A stretch of DNA of 50,353 nucleotides from Fimbriimonadaceae bacterium (GCA_025455775.1 JALOLT010000011.1:1-50353), one strand, 5' to 3'. Positions 16,664 to 25,248 are shown, numbered from the stretch's first letter. Notes: a model not told the origin generated them from the letters alone. Numbers and translations are program-made.

Positions 16664-18007
16664 ATGCCAGATGTCTTTGATCTGCTCGTTATCGGTGGCA
16701 CGACTGTTTCAAGCCAAGGGCAAAGTCAGCTTGATATTGGTGTAAGGGATGGCAAGATTGCTGCCCTCGGAAAGTTGGCTTCCCAACCGACCCATTCTAC
16801 GATTGACGCAAGCGGTTGTTTTGTGCTTCCGGGAATGATCGATACCCAGGTTCACTTTCGCGAACCTGGCTTGGAGCACAAGGAGGATTTAGAGTCAGGA
16901 ACGAGAGCTGCCCTCATGGGGGGAGTCACGACGATCTTTGAGATGCCGAACACAAATCCCCCGACGACAACGGCAGAGGCCTTGGCACAGAAACTCCGGT
17001 TGGCAGAGGGTCGCGCTTGGTGCAACTACGCGTTTTTTGTCGGGGCTTCGCCGGAAAACTCTCATCTTTTGGCAACACTCGAAAATCTCGCTGGAACCCC
17101 GGGGGTCAAGATCTTCATGGGAAGTAGTACAGGATCACTCCTCGTGGAAGATGACGAAACCCTCCGCGCCGTGCTGAGATCTGGAAAGAGGCCCTGCCCA
17201 GTCCATAGCGAGGATGAACCAAGGCTCAGGGAAAGAAAAGCCCTCCTATCTTCGAACCCTCACCCAAGAGAACATCCCTTCTTGCGAGACGAAGAGAGTG
17301 CTCGTCTCTCGACCGAGCGGTTGATTCGCCTCGTCCGGGAGACTGGCCGGCCAGTGCACATTTTGCATATCTCCTCAGCCGCAGAGCTGCCTCTGCTCCG
17401 TCAGGCAAAAGAAGAAGGATTGCCAATCACGTGCGAAATCACCCCCCAGCATCTTCTGCTCGATAGTAGCTGGTACGAGACCATCGGAGCCTACGCTCAG
17501 ATGAACCCTCCGATCAGAAGTTCGGAAGTCCGATCTGCCTTGAATGAGGCCTTCCAGAACGACCTGTTCGATGTTTTTGGGAGCGACCACGCACCCCATA
17601 CGAAGGAGGAAAAGGCGAAGCCCTATCCCCAATCCCCGAGTGGGATGCCTGGGGTTCAAACGATCCTACCCTTGCTCATTGACCAGGTGTTGGGAGGTTC
17701 CTTCACCTTTGAGAAACTCGTTCGGATGGGCAGTGAGAATCCCGCTTCTCTTTATGGGATTGCTGGAAAGGGTCAGGTCAAAGAAGGGTTTGATGCGGAC
17801 CTCGTCGTTGTAGATCCAGGCCAGGCTCAAACTGTGACCGAAGAGTGGCTTGAGAGCAAGTGCGGCTGGTCGCCCTACACTGGTCAAACTTTGAGAGGAA
17901 AGGTGCGAGATGTAGTGATTGGGGGTCACTGGAGCGTCCAAGGTGGGGCCAGGATCGGAGAGCCAAAGGGCTCGTGTGTTTCCTTCGATTGGAAAGAACC
18001 GGCGTAA
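16664..18007 (+). CDS. pyrC: Dihydroorotase
   Basis: 447 residues of the amidohydrolase superfamily, class I dihydroorotase, which closes carbamoyl aspartate to dihydroorotate in pyrimidine synthesis. The metal-site motif reads DTQVHFREPG (about 60-69), with Q where many members have the first histidine of DxHxH; a Q here occurs in related dihydroorotases, so activity is still likely. HILHISSA, EITPQHLLL and FGSDHAPHTKEEK supply the remaining metal ligands and the catalytic aspartate. An allantoinase or other cyclic amidohydrolase is less likely but not excluded. Other pyr genes are absent here. Confidence 0.88.
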   Translation: MPDVFDLLVIGGTTVSSQGQSQLDIGVRDGKIAALGKLASQPTHSTIDASGCFVLPGMIDTQVHFREPGLEHKEDLESGTRAALMGGVTTIFEMPNTNPPTTTAEALAQKLRLAEGRAWCNYAFFVGASPENSHLLATLENLAGTPGVKIFMGSSTGSLLVEDDETLRAVLRSGKRPCPVHSEDEPRLRERKALLSSNPHPREHPFLRDEESARLSTERLIRLVRETGRPVHILHISSAAELPLLRQAKEEGLPITCEITPQHLLLDSSWYETIGAYAQMNPPIRSSEVRSALNEAFQNDLFDVFGSDHAPHTKEEKAKPYPQSPSGMPGVQTILPLLIDQVLGGSFTFEKLVRMGSENPASLYGIAGKGQVKEGFDADLVVVDPGQAQTVTEEWLESKCGWSPYTGQTLRGKVRDVVIGGHWSVQGGARIGEPKGSCVSFDWKEPA

Positions 18008-18010
18008 GAT
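18005..18010 (+). promoter_or_regulatory. -10-like element of the GNAT gene
   Basis: TAAGAT ends 6 nt before the ATG at 18017 and overlaps the pyrC stop codon, so the GNAT gene may have its own leaderless transcript. Confidence 0.4.
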
Positions 18011-18016
18011 GAAAGC

Positions 18017-18661
18017 ATGGGTGAGTCGCTGCTCTTCACTCCGAATTATTTCGAGAGACTGCGCCTGCCAAAAGGTTTGACGGTCTATCTTCGTCATGTC
18101 CGCCCGGAAGACAAATCACTCTATGTAGAAGGGTTGAAACGCTACTCTAAGAATTCCTTCTACTTTCGTTTCATGTCCGCCAAGACTCACTTTACTGAAG
18201 CAGAGCTTGCTTACCTGACAGAGGTGGATCAGTGGAACCATCTGTGCTTAGTCGCTGGTTCTGGCCCGTGGGACAAAGTGGTCGGATTGGCATCAGGTCG
18301 ATTCGTTCGTTTCAAGGATGACCCGACGACAGCAGAGTTTGCCCTCTTCGTCGGTGATTCTTACCAGAGGTACGGCCTTGGTCGGGCCATCATGCTGCGC
18401 TTGATGTACGCAGCAAAAGAAAGAGAGGTTCAAACCCTTTTTGGCGAGATGTTCCGCGACAACTCAGCCATGTTTCACCTTGTTGATTCACTTCCTGTCC
18501 CGGCGAACTGGGAACTAGAAGGACCTGTGGCTCGAATGACCCTCTCACTGGAGTGCTTGCCCCCGGCCGAGGAACTCCTCCCCGAGCTAGCCAGAAAGGC
18601 AGAGCGTCGGCGCAGCAAGTCTGAGAAGCGGCTTGGCTTTCGCGGAAAACCGTCAAACTAG
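18017..18661 (+). CDS. GNAT-family N-acetyltransferase
   Basis: 214 residues. The lead VYLRHVRPEDKSLYVEGLKRYSKNS is the usual N-terminal part of GNAT domains found alone or fused to acyl-CoA synthetases. The acetyl-CoA loop is YQRYGLGRAIMLRLM (about 117-131). The C-terminal 30 residues are very basic (RKAERRRSKSEKRLGFRGK). Substrate, protein lysine or small molecule, is unknown. Its TAG stop overlaps the convergent gene's stop in CTAG. Confidence 0.85.
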   Translation: MGESLLFTPNYFERLRLPKGLTVYLRHVRPEDKSLYVEGLKRYSKNSFYFRFMSAKTHFTEAELAYLTEVDQWNHLCLVAGSGPWDKVVGLASGRFVRFKDDPTTAEFALFVGDSYQRYGLGRAIMLRLMYAAKEREVQTLFGEMFRDNSAMFHLVDSLPVPANWELEGPVARMTLSLECLPPAEELLPELARKAERRRSKSEKRLGFRGKPSN

Positions 18662-18858
18662 TCGTCTTCCCACATTCTCTGGGGAGGAGCTTTGGTCTTC
18701 TCTGGCAGAGAAGGGAGTTCGGTTTCAGGGTTCTCTCCTTCGTCCAGTTTGGTGAGAGCCTTTTTGAAAACGCGTGGCCCCAGAAAGAAGATGAGGGCAG
18801 CCAGAATGGCTAACACTGCCGTCACCGTGTAGAAAACTCCCTCGCTAATCTCGCCCAT
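18658..18858 (-). CDS. Small single-pass membrane protein
   Basis: 66 residues with one membrane segment near residues 8-27 (VFYTVTAVLAILAALIFFLG) and a charged, proline-rich cytoplasmic tail (ENPETELPSLPEKTKAPPQ). No family recognised. It is supported by its own promoter-like TATAAA 8 nt before the ATG and by the tightly fitted stop codon shared with the convergent GNAT gene. Confidence 0.55.
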   Translation of the reverse strand: MGEISEGVFYTVTAVLAILAALIFFLGPRVFKKALTKLDEGENPETELPSLPEKTKAPPQRMWEDD

Positions 18859-18866
18859 AGGACAGT

Positions 18867-18872
18867 TTTATA
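18867..18872 (-). promoter_or_regulatory. -10-like element
   Basis: TATAAA on the minus strand ends 8 nt before the ATG at 18858; no Shine-Dalgarno site. Confidence 0.45.
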
Positions 18873-18947
18873 CTACACAACTTTGAACGTGAGTCCCGCG
18901 CCGAACGGAACTATTGGCGAGATGGCTTCGTGTAGAAGATCAAGTCT

Positions 18948-19658
18948 ATGATGAAACTCCTGCTCCCCATGTCGGTTTTTGCCCTAGTCTTGGTTGGATG
19001 CGCCCCTGAGACAGTCGCTTTAGCAAATCAATCGGGAGGGTCTAGCCAGGTATCCCAACAAGGTTTTCCAAAACTGGCTGATCTCCCTGAACCAGGCAAG
19101 ACCAACGTTGCTTCTTTGCAACTCACCCCCACCAGAACGACGCTCAAGCCGAAGAGTACGACCCTGGAGCGAGCTGTTTTTGCGGGAGGCTGCTTCTGGT
19201 GCGTCGAGGGCCGGTTCAGGAGCGTAGATGGAGTCTTTGCCACTCTTTCTGGCTACACCCAGGGAAAAGTCCAGGATCCAACCTACGAAATGGTCGTAAG
19301 CGGAACCACTGGCCACACCGAGGCGGTGGTAGTGGAGTTTGATCCCGCGATTGTGAGCTATAAGACCTTGGTTGAGATGTTCATGAGCCGGTTCCACAAC
19401 CCCACGACCCTGAATCGCCAGGGGCCAGATCGAGGAACACAGTACCGAAGTGGAGTCTATTATCTGACCATCGAGCAAAGGGCAATTGCGGCTGAGGTCT
19501 TCGCCAGCCATCAAAAGAAGCTTGTGGATCCTATCGTGACAGAGCTCAAGCCCTCTGTTACCTTTTGGCCAGCCGAAGACTATCACCAAATCTACAATGA
19601 GAAAACAGGCAAGCGGCCAAACCCAGTTGAGCCGAGCCGCTTGCGCGAAGGAAGCTGA
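18948..19658 (+). CDS. msrA: Lipoprotein peptide-methionine (S)-S-oxide reductase
   Basis: 236 residues. It begins with a lipoprotein signal peptide (MMKLLLPMSVFALVLVGC; lipobox LVGC near residue 18), then a spacer of about 50 residues, then the MsrA domain with catalytic GGCFWCVEGRF (about 80-90), GYTQGKVQDPTYEMV, HTEAVVVEFDP and DRGTQYRSGVYY. MsrA reduces S-methionine sulfoxide in proteins with thioredoxin-like electrons. The lipobox places it outside the cytoplasmic membrane, repairing envelope proteins. No MsrB domain or gene is nearby. Confidence 0.93.
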   Translation: MMKLLLPMSVFALVLVGCAPETVALANQSGGSSQVSQQGFPKLADLPEPGKTNVASLQLTPTRTTLKPKSTTLERAVFAGGCFWCVEGRFRSVDGVFATLSGYTQGKVQDPTYEMVVSGTTGHTEAVVVEFDPAIVSYKTLVEMFMSRFHNPTTLNRQGPDRGTQYRSGVYYLTIEQRAIAAEVFASHQKKLVDPIVTELKPSVTFWPAEDYHQIYNEKTGKRPNPVEPSRLREGS

Positions 19659-19663
19659 CCCCT

Positions 19664-21145
19664 TTAGAAGAGGTTAAACTCTGGAGACGATCGGATCAAT
19701 CCAGAGGCAACTGTCAGTTGCCAGGCCAGTCCCCGATCATCTCCATTCTCGATGAAAGTTGAACCTCCGTGTTTGTTGAGGTTAGCGACGAGTGCCTCAA
19801 GTCCTTTCTCCGGGAAAGCGACATCCAGAAGGATACAAAGGGCAAAAGCCAGACCCTGAACATCCCTAGGTTGTCGTTTGCGCACCTGTTGCACAAACCA
19901 CAGGAGCGGCTCGTCCGGATGCCACTCGTCTTTGTCACCATTCTTGACGTGCTTGTATTGGAGTTCGGGGCCCCACTGACTCCTGCGCACCATGGCGTCG
20001 CTCGTCACCCAAGTCTTGCCAATCGGCCAGCCTTCAACCCCTGGGGGGTAGAGGGGGTTCATTCTCATCACATCTAACTTGTAAGCGAGGCCTCCCAAAG
20101 GATCGTTTGCTCCAGATGGCACTGGATCCTCGTCCTTCCCATTCAAGTCGGCCCGCGCCATGAGGGTCGCCCCGACATTAAAGAAACGATTGAGGCCGAC
20201 GAGGAATTGCACAGGATCCTTGACTTGCGCGCGGACACACTTGGGGCTCCAGAACTCATCGACCTTAACCATCTCTGAAATGACCTTCTTCGTATCTCCT
20301 TCGTTTGCCAGAAAGACCTTTGCCAGGCGCTGGACAATAGATGGCTCTGGGTTCTGATAGGCGAAAAATTCCCAGAGCTTACGGCACACGAACTCTCCCG
20401 TTTTGGGGTGATCAGCCAGGAGATGCAGAACGTCGTCCCCCGTCTTCACCTTTTTGCCAAGAACCGTCTTTTCGCCTTCGTCGTGCCAGTCTGGTATGAA
20501 GGCATAGGCACTAAAGGTGTGGTTGGTTCTGGCCATCCGCAACACCTTACTTCTCATGGGAGCATTGTCCTCGTAGAGGGTTTGGATAAAGCTCCAGCCG
20601 GTGAGGGCTCGTGCGACTTCTTTGATGTCCTTTTCTGAGTAATTGCCAACGCCGAGAGTGTAGAGCTCGAGGAGTTCCCGGGCGAAGTTCTCGTTGGGTG
20701 CCCACTTGGCCATGACCCTTACGTCGAGCATTTTGAGAAGAGCGGTGGATTTGGCAGCGGTTTGCAGGATGTCGTAGAACTTGCCGCCGGGATTCCTGCG
20801 GAGGCCCTGCATGTAGTCCAGCATCGCTGCCCCATCTTCGACCTTCTCATCGCTCGCGGCAAAGTGTGAGTGCCAAAAGAGGGCGAGTTTTTCGCGAAGG
20901 GGCTCTTTGCTGGCTACCATGTGCAAAAGCCAGTGGTTGCGGAACCGCCAAGCCCCCACTTGGGGATCCTCGTTCGGAATCCAGGCCCAGCGAGCCACGT
21001 TGACAGGAAGATCCTTGTCGCCGAAGGAAAGGAGTTTCTCCAATGTCTTTTCTGGGCCTAGGGGGACGCACTCTTCCATTTCCCAGGCATTGGCACCGAA
21101 GCTAAAACGTCTTAGCAGATGAGCAACTTTGTCTCGATCCGTCAT
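19664..21145 (-). CDS. DUF1800 family protein
   Basis: About 493 residues. The start MTDRDKVAHLLRRFSFGAN is the canonical DUF1800 N-terminus (HLLRRxxFG), and NFARELLELYTLGVGNYSEKDIKEVARALTGW (with 20-residue core NFARELLELYTLGV) is its most conserved block. The frame stays open 49 codons upstream, but TACAAT lies 6 nt before the chosen ATG and family members start there. The function of DUF1800 is unknown. In many genomes it is paired with a DUF1501 gene; that partner is missing here, and there is no clear signal peptide from this start. Confidence 0.9.
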   Translation of the reverse strand: MTDRDKVAHLLRRFSFGANAWEMEECVPLGPEKTLEKLLSFGDKDLPVNVARWAWIPNEDPQVGAWRFRNHWLLHMVASKEPLREKLALFWHSHFAASDEKVEDGAAMLDYMQGLRRNPGGKFYDILQTAAKSTALLKMLDVRVMAKWAPNENFARELLELYTLGVGNYSEKDIKEVARALTGWSFIQTLYEDNAPMRSKVLRMARTNHTFSAYAFIPDWHDEGEKTVLGKKVKTGDDVLHLLADHPKTGEFVCRKLWEFFAYQNPEPSIVQRLAKVFLANEGDTKKVISEMVKVDEFWSPKCVRAQVKDPVQFLVGLNRFFNVGATLMARADLNGKDEDPVPSGANDPLGGLAYKLDVMRMNPLYPPGVEGWPIGKTWVTSDAMVRRSQWGPELQYKHVKNGDKDEWHPDEPLLWFVQQVRKRQPRDVQGLAFALCILLDVAFPEKGLEALVANLNKHGGSTFIENGDDRGLAWQLTVASGLIRSSPEFNLF

Positions 21146-21151
21146 GGAGCT

Positions 21152-21157
21152 ATTGTA
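21152..21157 (-). promoter_or_regulatory. -10-like element of the DUF1800 gene
   Basis: TACAAT on the minus strand ends 6 nt before the ATG at 21145 and decides the start over the longer open frame; no Shine-Dalgarno site. Confidence 0.55.
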
Positions 21158-21361
21158 GTACAAATTTGCCCAAACAGGGATATATTCGGAGCACTCCTTT
21201 CGGTTGTTTTCCGGGATAGTGAGTAGCGGGGCACCAACTCTCGATGAGCACCGGGCAAAACACCAGTTTTTTCTCTCTTCAAATAGTTTCACGCACTTTT
21301 GCTTGCACAGTGGGAATCTCCTTCCAAGTTTAATGACTGAGTTCGAGTGGGATCTAACGGC

Positions 21362-22909
21362 TTAGCGTCTCGGCCTCTGAGTCAACTGATCCGCTAAGTT
21401 CGAGATTCTGAGGCGAATTCCTACTTGATAGTTGGATGGAAACTGTCGGTAGGCAATAAAAGGCTCCCACGACTCTGCCACCCAGGCGATTTCGTACTGA
21501 CGATCAAACCATCGCTTCTCAGCGAGGTCGTACCGTTGAATCAGCCGGAAGGTGGTTGGGCCGCGTTGATAGTCAAGCCGCCAAGTCAGAAATGAGCTGT
21601 AGGGCAGACTATCAAATACAAAATCCCGATTCCCGACTTCCCATCCCTTGGTGTAGCCGGCAGCGAAGGTGAATCCCCCGTTGGGGGCTGTGACAAGGTT
21701 GGCTTCGGCACGGACGGTTGCGAAAGTTCCCTTCTCACTGAGCGTTGAAAAGGAATCGAATCTTAAACCAGCCGAAACTTGAGGGGAGAGCAGAATTCGG
21801 TTTGGGAGGAGTACCGATGAGACAGCAAATCGTGTCGTCCAGTCGCTTGGTCCATCTGGTCGGATCGTTTGGGCTCGGGCGGTAAAGGCATACCCTCCCA
21901 ACGCGATCGGGCCAGAATTTTCGTATGCGAGATCGACAAGTTTGCTCACGCTCCGCGAATCTGGTCTGCGAGCCGTGGTCGGACGATTCCACTCTGTACT
22001 TGCGGATATGTTGATCCTTCTTGTCGCAATGGCTTCTCGTTCCGCTTGGGGGCTCGATACCTTGATATTGGCGAGATAGCTCGTTTCAGCGACCTCTCCT
22101 AGTTCGCTCGGAATTCGGATGTTCCCGCTGGCTGTTTCTGGATTGAGAAAGCTGTAGGAATAGGTCGCGACAAGGGATGGAAAAGTCCTTGGGAAAAAGC
22201 CAAGGTCGAGGTAAATCGTGGCTGATTCACCCAGAAAGAGGTTGCCATCCCACTGAACCCCTAAACCGTTCTCAGGACTATTCGTGATGCTGGGGATGGA
22301 GAAGGATTTCGCCCTTTTCGTTAGGCTAAAGCTGTAGATGGGAATCGGGCCAAGGCGAGAACCAAGGACCTCGAGGTGAACGTGGCGTGCAACTCCCCGA
22401 TCCCCAGGGCGAAGAGTAACAGTTCTGGCTGTCAGACGATAAGGAGGCTTTGAGACTCGACTCAGGGTGATGTCCGCGCTTCCCAGTTGCCAGACTCCTT
22501 GGCTGAATTCGACTTTTCCTGCCGAAATCCTGGCGTTGCCGATGACGATCTTCGCCATGAGGGCTGATCCAGAATTATTCTCCCAGTCAATCGAGATCGC
22601 AGTAGCGCGGACGCTTCCGATGGGGTCTTCTAGGCTCGCTTCCCCTTCCATGACGGCTGTCTTTTTTTCGTTATCGACGACGAATCTGCTTCCCTTCAGG
22701 ATGGTGGTTCCATAAGTAGCGACCACTTTTCCGGTGAAAACCAGGATCCTGCCCCCTTCCAATATCTCGACATCGTCATAGGAGACGCGCAATTTACTGT
22801 CAACTTGCTGTTCTCGAGCTTGGAATTGAGCCACCTCCGCCACGGGAGCTGGAGCAGAGATCAAGCTCACTGGATTGGCTGGTGTTGGGGCAAGCAAGGG
22901 GGGAATCAT
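21362..22909 (-). CDS. OstA/LptD-like outer-membrane protein
   Basis: About 515 residues. The N-terminal third is an OstA/LptA-like beta-jellyroll (VSYDDVEILEGGRILVFTGKV, then GTTILKGSRFVVDNEKKTAVMEG), as in the periplasmic domain of LptD. The remainder is rich in alternating aromatic and polar strands (SLVATYSYSF, GGFTFAAGYTKGW, TTFRLIQRYD) typical of an outer-membrane beta-barrel and ends in a strand. LptD inserts lipopolysaccharide-like molecules in the outer membrane; it is shorter than proteobacterial LptD (about 750). Start uncertain: GTG at 22984 would add 25 residues including a basic patch before the hydrophobic stretch. It is divergent from the sigma factor gene. Confidence 0.75.
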   Translation of the reverse strand: MIPPLLAPTPANPVSLISAPAPVAEVAQFQAREQQVDSKLRVSYDDVEILEGGRILVFTGKVVATYGTTILKGSRFVVDNEKKTAVMEGEASLEDPIGSVRATAISIDWENNSGSALMAKIVIGNARISAGKVEFSQGVWQLGSADITLSRVSKPPYRLTARTVTLRPGDRGVARHVHLEVLGSRLGPIPIYSFSLTKRAKSFSIPSITNSPENGLGVQWDGNLFLGESATIYLDLGFFPRTFPSLVATYSYSFLNPETASGNIRIPSELGEVAETSYLANIKVSSPQAEREAIATRRINISASTEWNRPTTARRPDSRSVSKLVDLAYENSGPIALGGYAFTARAQTIRPDGPSDWTTRFAVSSVLLPNRILLSPQVSAGLRFDSFSTLSEKGTFATVRAEANLVTAPNGGFTFAAGYTKGWEVGNRDFVFDSLPYSSFLTWRLDYQRGPTTFRLIQRYDLAEKRWFDRQYEIAWVAESWEPFIAYRQFPSNYQVGIRLRISNLADQLTQRPRR

Positions 22910-23007
22910 GACACTGAGTCGAGTCGGAGTGTACCGGCTGTTCGGTTCCTGACTCAGGAATGAACATTTTCTCTCTTTGAACACGTCTTACTCAAGTCGA
23001 AGTGTCG

Positions 23008-23013
23008 TATTAT
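23008..23013 (+). promoter_or_regulatory. -10-like element of the sigma factor gene
   Basis: TATTAT ends 7 nt before GTG 23021. The hexamer itself contains the alternative ATG at 23012, which favours the GTG as the real start of a leaderless message. Confidence 0.45.
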
Positions 23014-23020
23014 GGGTAGC

Positions 23021-23581
23021 GTGAACTCTTGGGCGGAAAGACAGGAAGCTCTGGTTGAGGAAACTGCTTGGGTAGAGCGGTGTCGAACTGGCGACGAAGG
23101 AGCGATGAACGCCATCGTCGCTAAACACCGCAAGCGCCTGATCCGGGTGGCCTCGAACGTCTTGCGCGATTCGCATGAAGCAGAAGATGTGGCCCAAGAT
23201 GCCTTTTTGAAGGCGTTTCGCGAACTAGGCAAACTCCGCGATGACAAGGCATTTTCCGGCTATTTGTATCGCATCTGCGTTCGCTTGTGCATGGATCGAC
23301 TTCGTTCCCGTAAGCCAGAGGTCGGCTTGATGGATGACGGGGTTCACGTTCCTTGTGGAAAGGTTGAGACGAGAGTCTTGATCGAACGACTGCTGGACGA
23401 ACTTACGCCAGAGCTCCGCATGACTCTTGTCCTTCGTGAAATGGAGCAACTGAGTTATGACGAGGTCGCCGACGTGATGAGGGTTCCGGTTGGCACAGTC
23501 AGAAGCAGGCTCCACACTGCCAGAGAAAGATTTCGCGTCATTTGGCTTCGAGCCACTGAGGAGCAAGAGGTGACCCTTTGA
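23021..23581 (+). CDS. ECF-family RNA polymerase sigma factor
   Basis: 186 residues from GTG (an in-frame ATG lies three codons upstream). Region 2 is HRKRLIRVASNVLRDSHEAED followed by VAQDAFLKAFREL; region 4 is LVLREMEQLSYDEVADVM then VPVGTVRSRLHTARERFR, the recognition helix. It directs polymerase to a dedicated promoter set in response to a signal, often released by an anti-sigma factor. The next gene overlaps its stop (TTGA) and encodes a small membrane protein, the usual place for such a partner. Confidence 0.93.
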   Translation: MNSWAERQEALVEETAWVERCRTGDEGAMNAIVAKHRKRLIRVASNVLRDSHEAEDVAQDAFLKAFRELGKLRDDKAFSGYLYRICVRLCMDRLRSRKPEVGLMDDGVHVPCGKVETRVLIERLLDELTPELRMTLVLREMEQLSYDEVADVMRVPVGTVRSRLHTARERFRVIWLRATEEQEVTL

Positions 23582-23904
23582 AGCCGACTGACTTCATTGC
23601 TTCTCCCCCAGGTATCCAAGAAGTTGATCAGCCCTGGATCGAGACTGACCCTGTGATGGATAAGGCTCTTGAGGCTCTCCGCAGTTCACGGTTTGAAGTG
23701 AGCGATCACGACCCAGAGTTCGTCGGGGCAGTTGTTCGCAGGGCAAAAGTCGAAACCAGGCAGAGATCTCTTTCCTATTGGATCCCAGTTCTCATCTCTG
23801 GCATCGCAGCATTCCTCGCTCTCTTCGCTGTCATCCAGGCTCTCTTGGCTGGGTCGGAGCAAGCGGCACACGAAGAATCAACCCTGCCCCCCCATTCCCG
23901 ATAA
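23578..23904 (+). CDS. Small single-pass membrane protein, candidate anti-sigma factor
   Basis: 108 residues: a soluble N-terminal domain of about 65 residues, one membrane segment (about 68-92, SYWIPVLISGIAAFLALFAV), and a short outer tail. It starts at a TTG inside the sigma factor's stop codon, with AAGAGGTG upstream, so it is translationally coupled. Gene order, topology and size fit an anti-sigma factor, but there is no zinc-binding HxxxCxxC motif, so the call rests on position. Confidence 0.6.
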   Translation: MKPTDFIASPPGIQEVDQPWIETDPVMDKALEALRSSRFEVSDHDPEFVGAVVRRAKVETRQRSLSYWIPVLISGIAAFLALFAVIQALLAGSEQAAHEESTLPPHSR

Positions 23905-23925
23905 GGGATTCGCCATCATCTGGCC

Positions 23926-25248
23926 ATGCTGCTTGCCACTCGAGTCTTTCTGGGGCTCCTCGTTGGGTCGGTGTTGGTGGTGCTTCTCCATCCTGCATCG
24001 TTTGCCATCGTTTCGGTTGGATTAGCAGCCCCCTGGCAAACCGAAAACCGGCAAGTGGTGGAGCGGACGCTTTTTCGGAGTCCCTTGCCTGACCCCTTGG
24101 CTCTTCCAGATCGCGCGCTCTGGTTAATGCAACCTGTGTCAGGCGTGACAGAGCTCAATCGCCGTGACGCCTGGCTGCTGAAGCTTGAGATCGCAACGTC
24201 TGGGTCAGAAGCTGACCCAGAGAATGCCTTTTGGTCTTGGCACGAGGCCATAGCCCAATCGGCACTTGGCAACAAAGCCCAGGCCCAAGAAGCTTTGGCA
24301 AAAGCCAAGGAGAGATCTCATTGGTACCGCTACGCTCCTGAGGTTCTGACCCGAGCTTTCGTGAGATCCGCCACGGTTCCAAATCACGACTACGCAGCGG
24401 TTGTGCATCACGTTTGGTGGTGGCGCGAGAACCTTCCCGGCATCGAAGACTTCCCTCCCGAACAGCTCCAAGAGTTGGGTGAACTGATTCACGCATCAGC
24501 GCAAACGCAAGGGGACATCACCCTTGCCAGACTTCTGACGCGGCGGCAATTGGATGCCACAGTCTCCTCTCCCCCGTCCTTGACTGCCCAGCTTTGGCTT
24601 TCGGTCTTGGCGGGAAGTTCGCTTCTGGCAGCAGGTCTCGGCCTGAGCCTGTTTTTCCTGGGGTATCTCCTGCAGCGTTCTCCTGAGGCAAGAGAGTCTC
24701 TTCGCATGCCCTGGATCGCAGGATTGGCGATCTTGGGTGGCTTGATTGGCTACCTTGCATCCCGAAATGGACTGCTTGCGCTCTTGATCACGATCTCCTT
24801 TCTTGGGTACCTGGTTTATCCTGCGAAGGTATGGAGTGGCAACCCTCGCCGCTTCTCGACACAATTCAATGTCCTTTTGGGTTTCGTGGCAGGGATGATG
24901 CTTGGCTCTCTCTTTGTCGTCTCGTTTCTGACTTTAAGGCTCAGTCTTCAGTACGTTCCGGTCGAGACTTCGCCTGGAATTGTCAGCCTGTGGCGGAACA
25001 CTGTGGCAACCTTCCTGATCGTTTCCTTGGTGATGCTTCTTCCGATCAGTCAATCATGGGCCTACCGGCAACAAGCTGACTCTGGGAAGGTGACTGGCTT
25101 GGTTTTCACCCAGGTGGGCTTGCCCTTGCTCCTTGCAGGAGCTATGCTGGGTGTCGGGCTTACTCCATGGTCTCTGCTGGAAACAAGTCGCCTTCGCACC
25201 GAGACAGTGGCTTTCGTGCAAAACTCATTGCATCAGAGGCAACGATGA
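23926..25248 (+). CDS. Multi-pass membrane protein of unknown function
   Basis: 440 residues. A membrane segment at about 1-30 is followed by an outer or periplasmic helical region to about residue 220 with a TPR-like stretch (FWSWHEAIAQSALGNKAQAQ), then five or six further membrane segments (for example LWLSVLAGSSLLAAGLGLSL). No family recognised. It begins 21 bp after the candidate anti-sigma gene and overlaps glnD by 4 bp (ATGA), so sigma factor to glnD looks like one transcription unit. Confidence 0.7.
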   Translation: MLLATRVFLGLLVGSVLVVLLHPASFAIVSVGLAAPWQTENRQVVERTLFRSPLPDPLALPDRALWLMQPVSGVTELNRRDAWLLKLEIATSGSEADPENAFWSWHEAIAQSALGNKAQAQEALAKAKERSHWYRYAPEVLTRAFVRSATVPNHDYAAVVHHVWWWRENLPGIEDFPPEQLQELGELIHASAQTQGDITLARLLTRRQLDATVSSPPSLTAQLWLSVLAGSSLLAAGLGLSLFFLGYLLQRSPEARESLRMPWIAGLAILGGLIGYLASRNGLLALLITISFLGYLVYPAKVWSGNPRRFSTQFNVLLGFVAGMMLGSLFVVSFLTLRLSLQYVPVETSPGIVSLWRNTVATFLIVSLVMLLPISQSWAYRQQADSGKVTGLVFTQVGLPLLLAGAMLGVGLTPWSLLETSRLRTETVAFVQNSLHQRQR

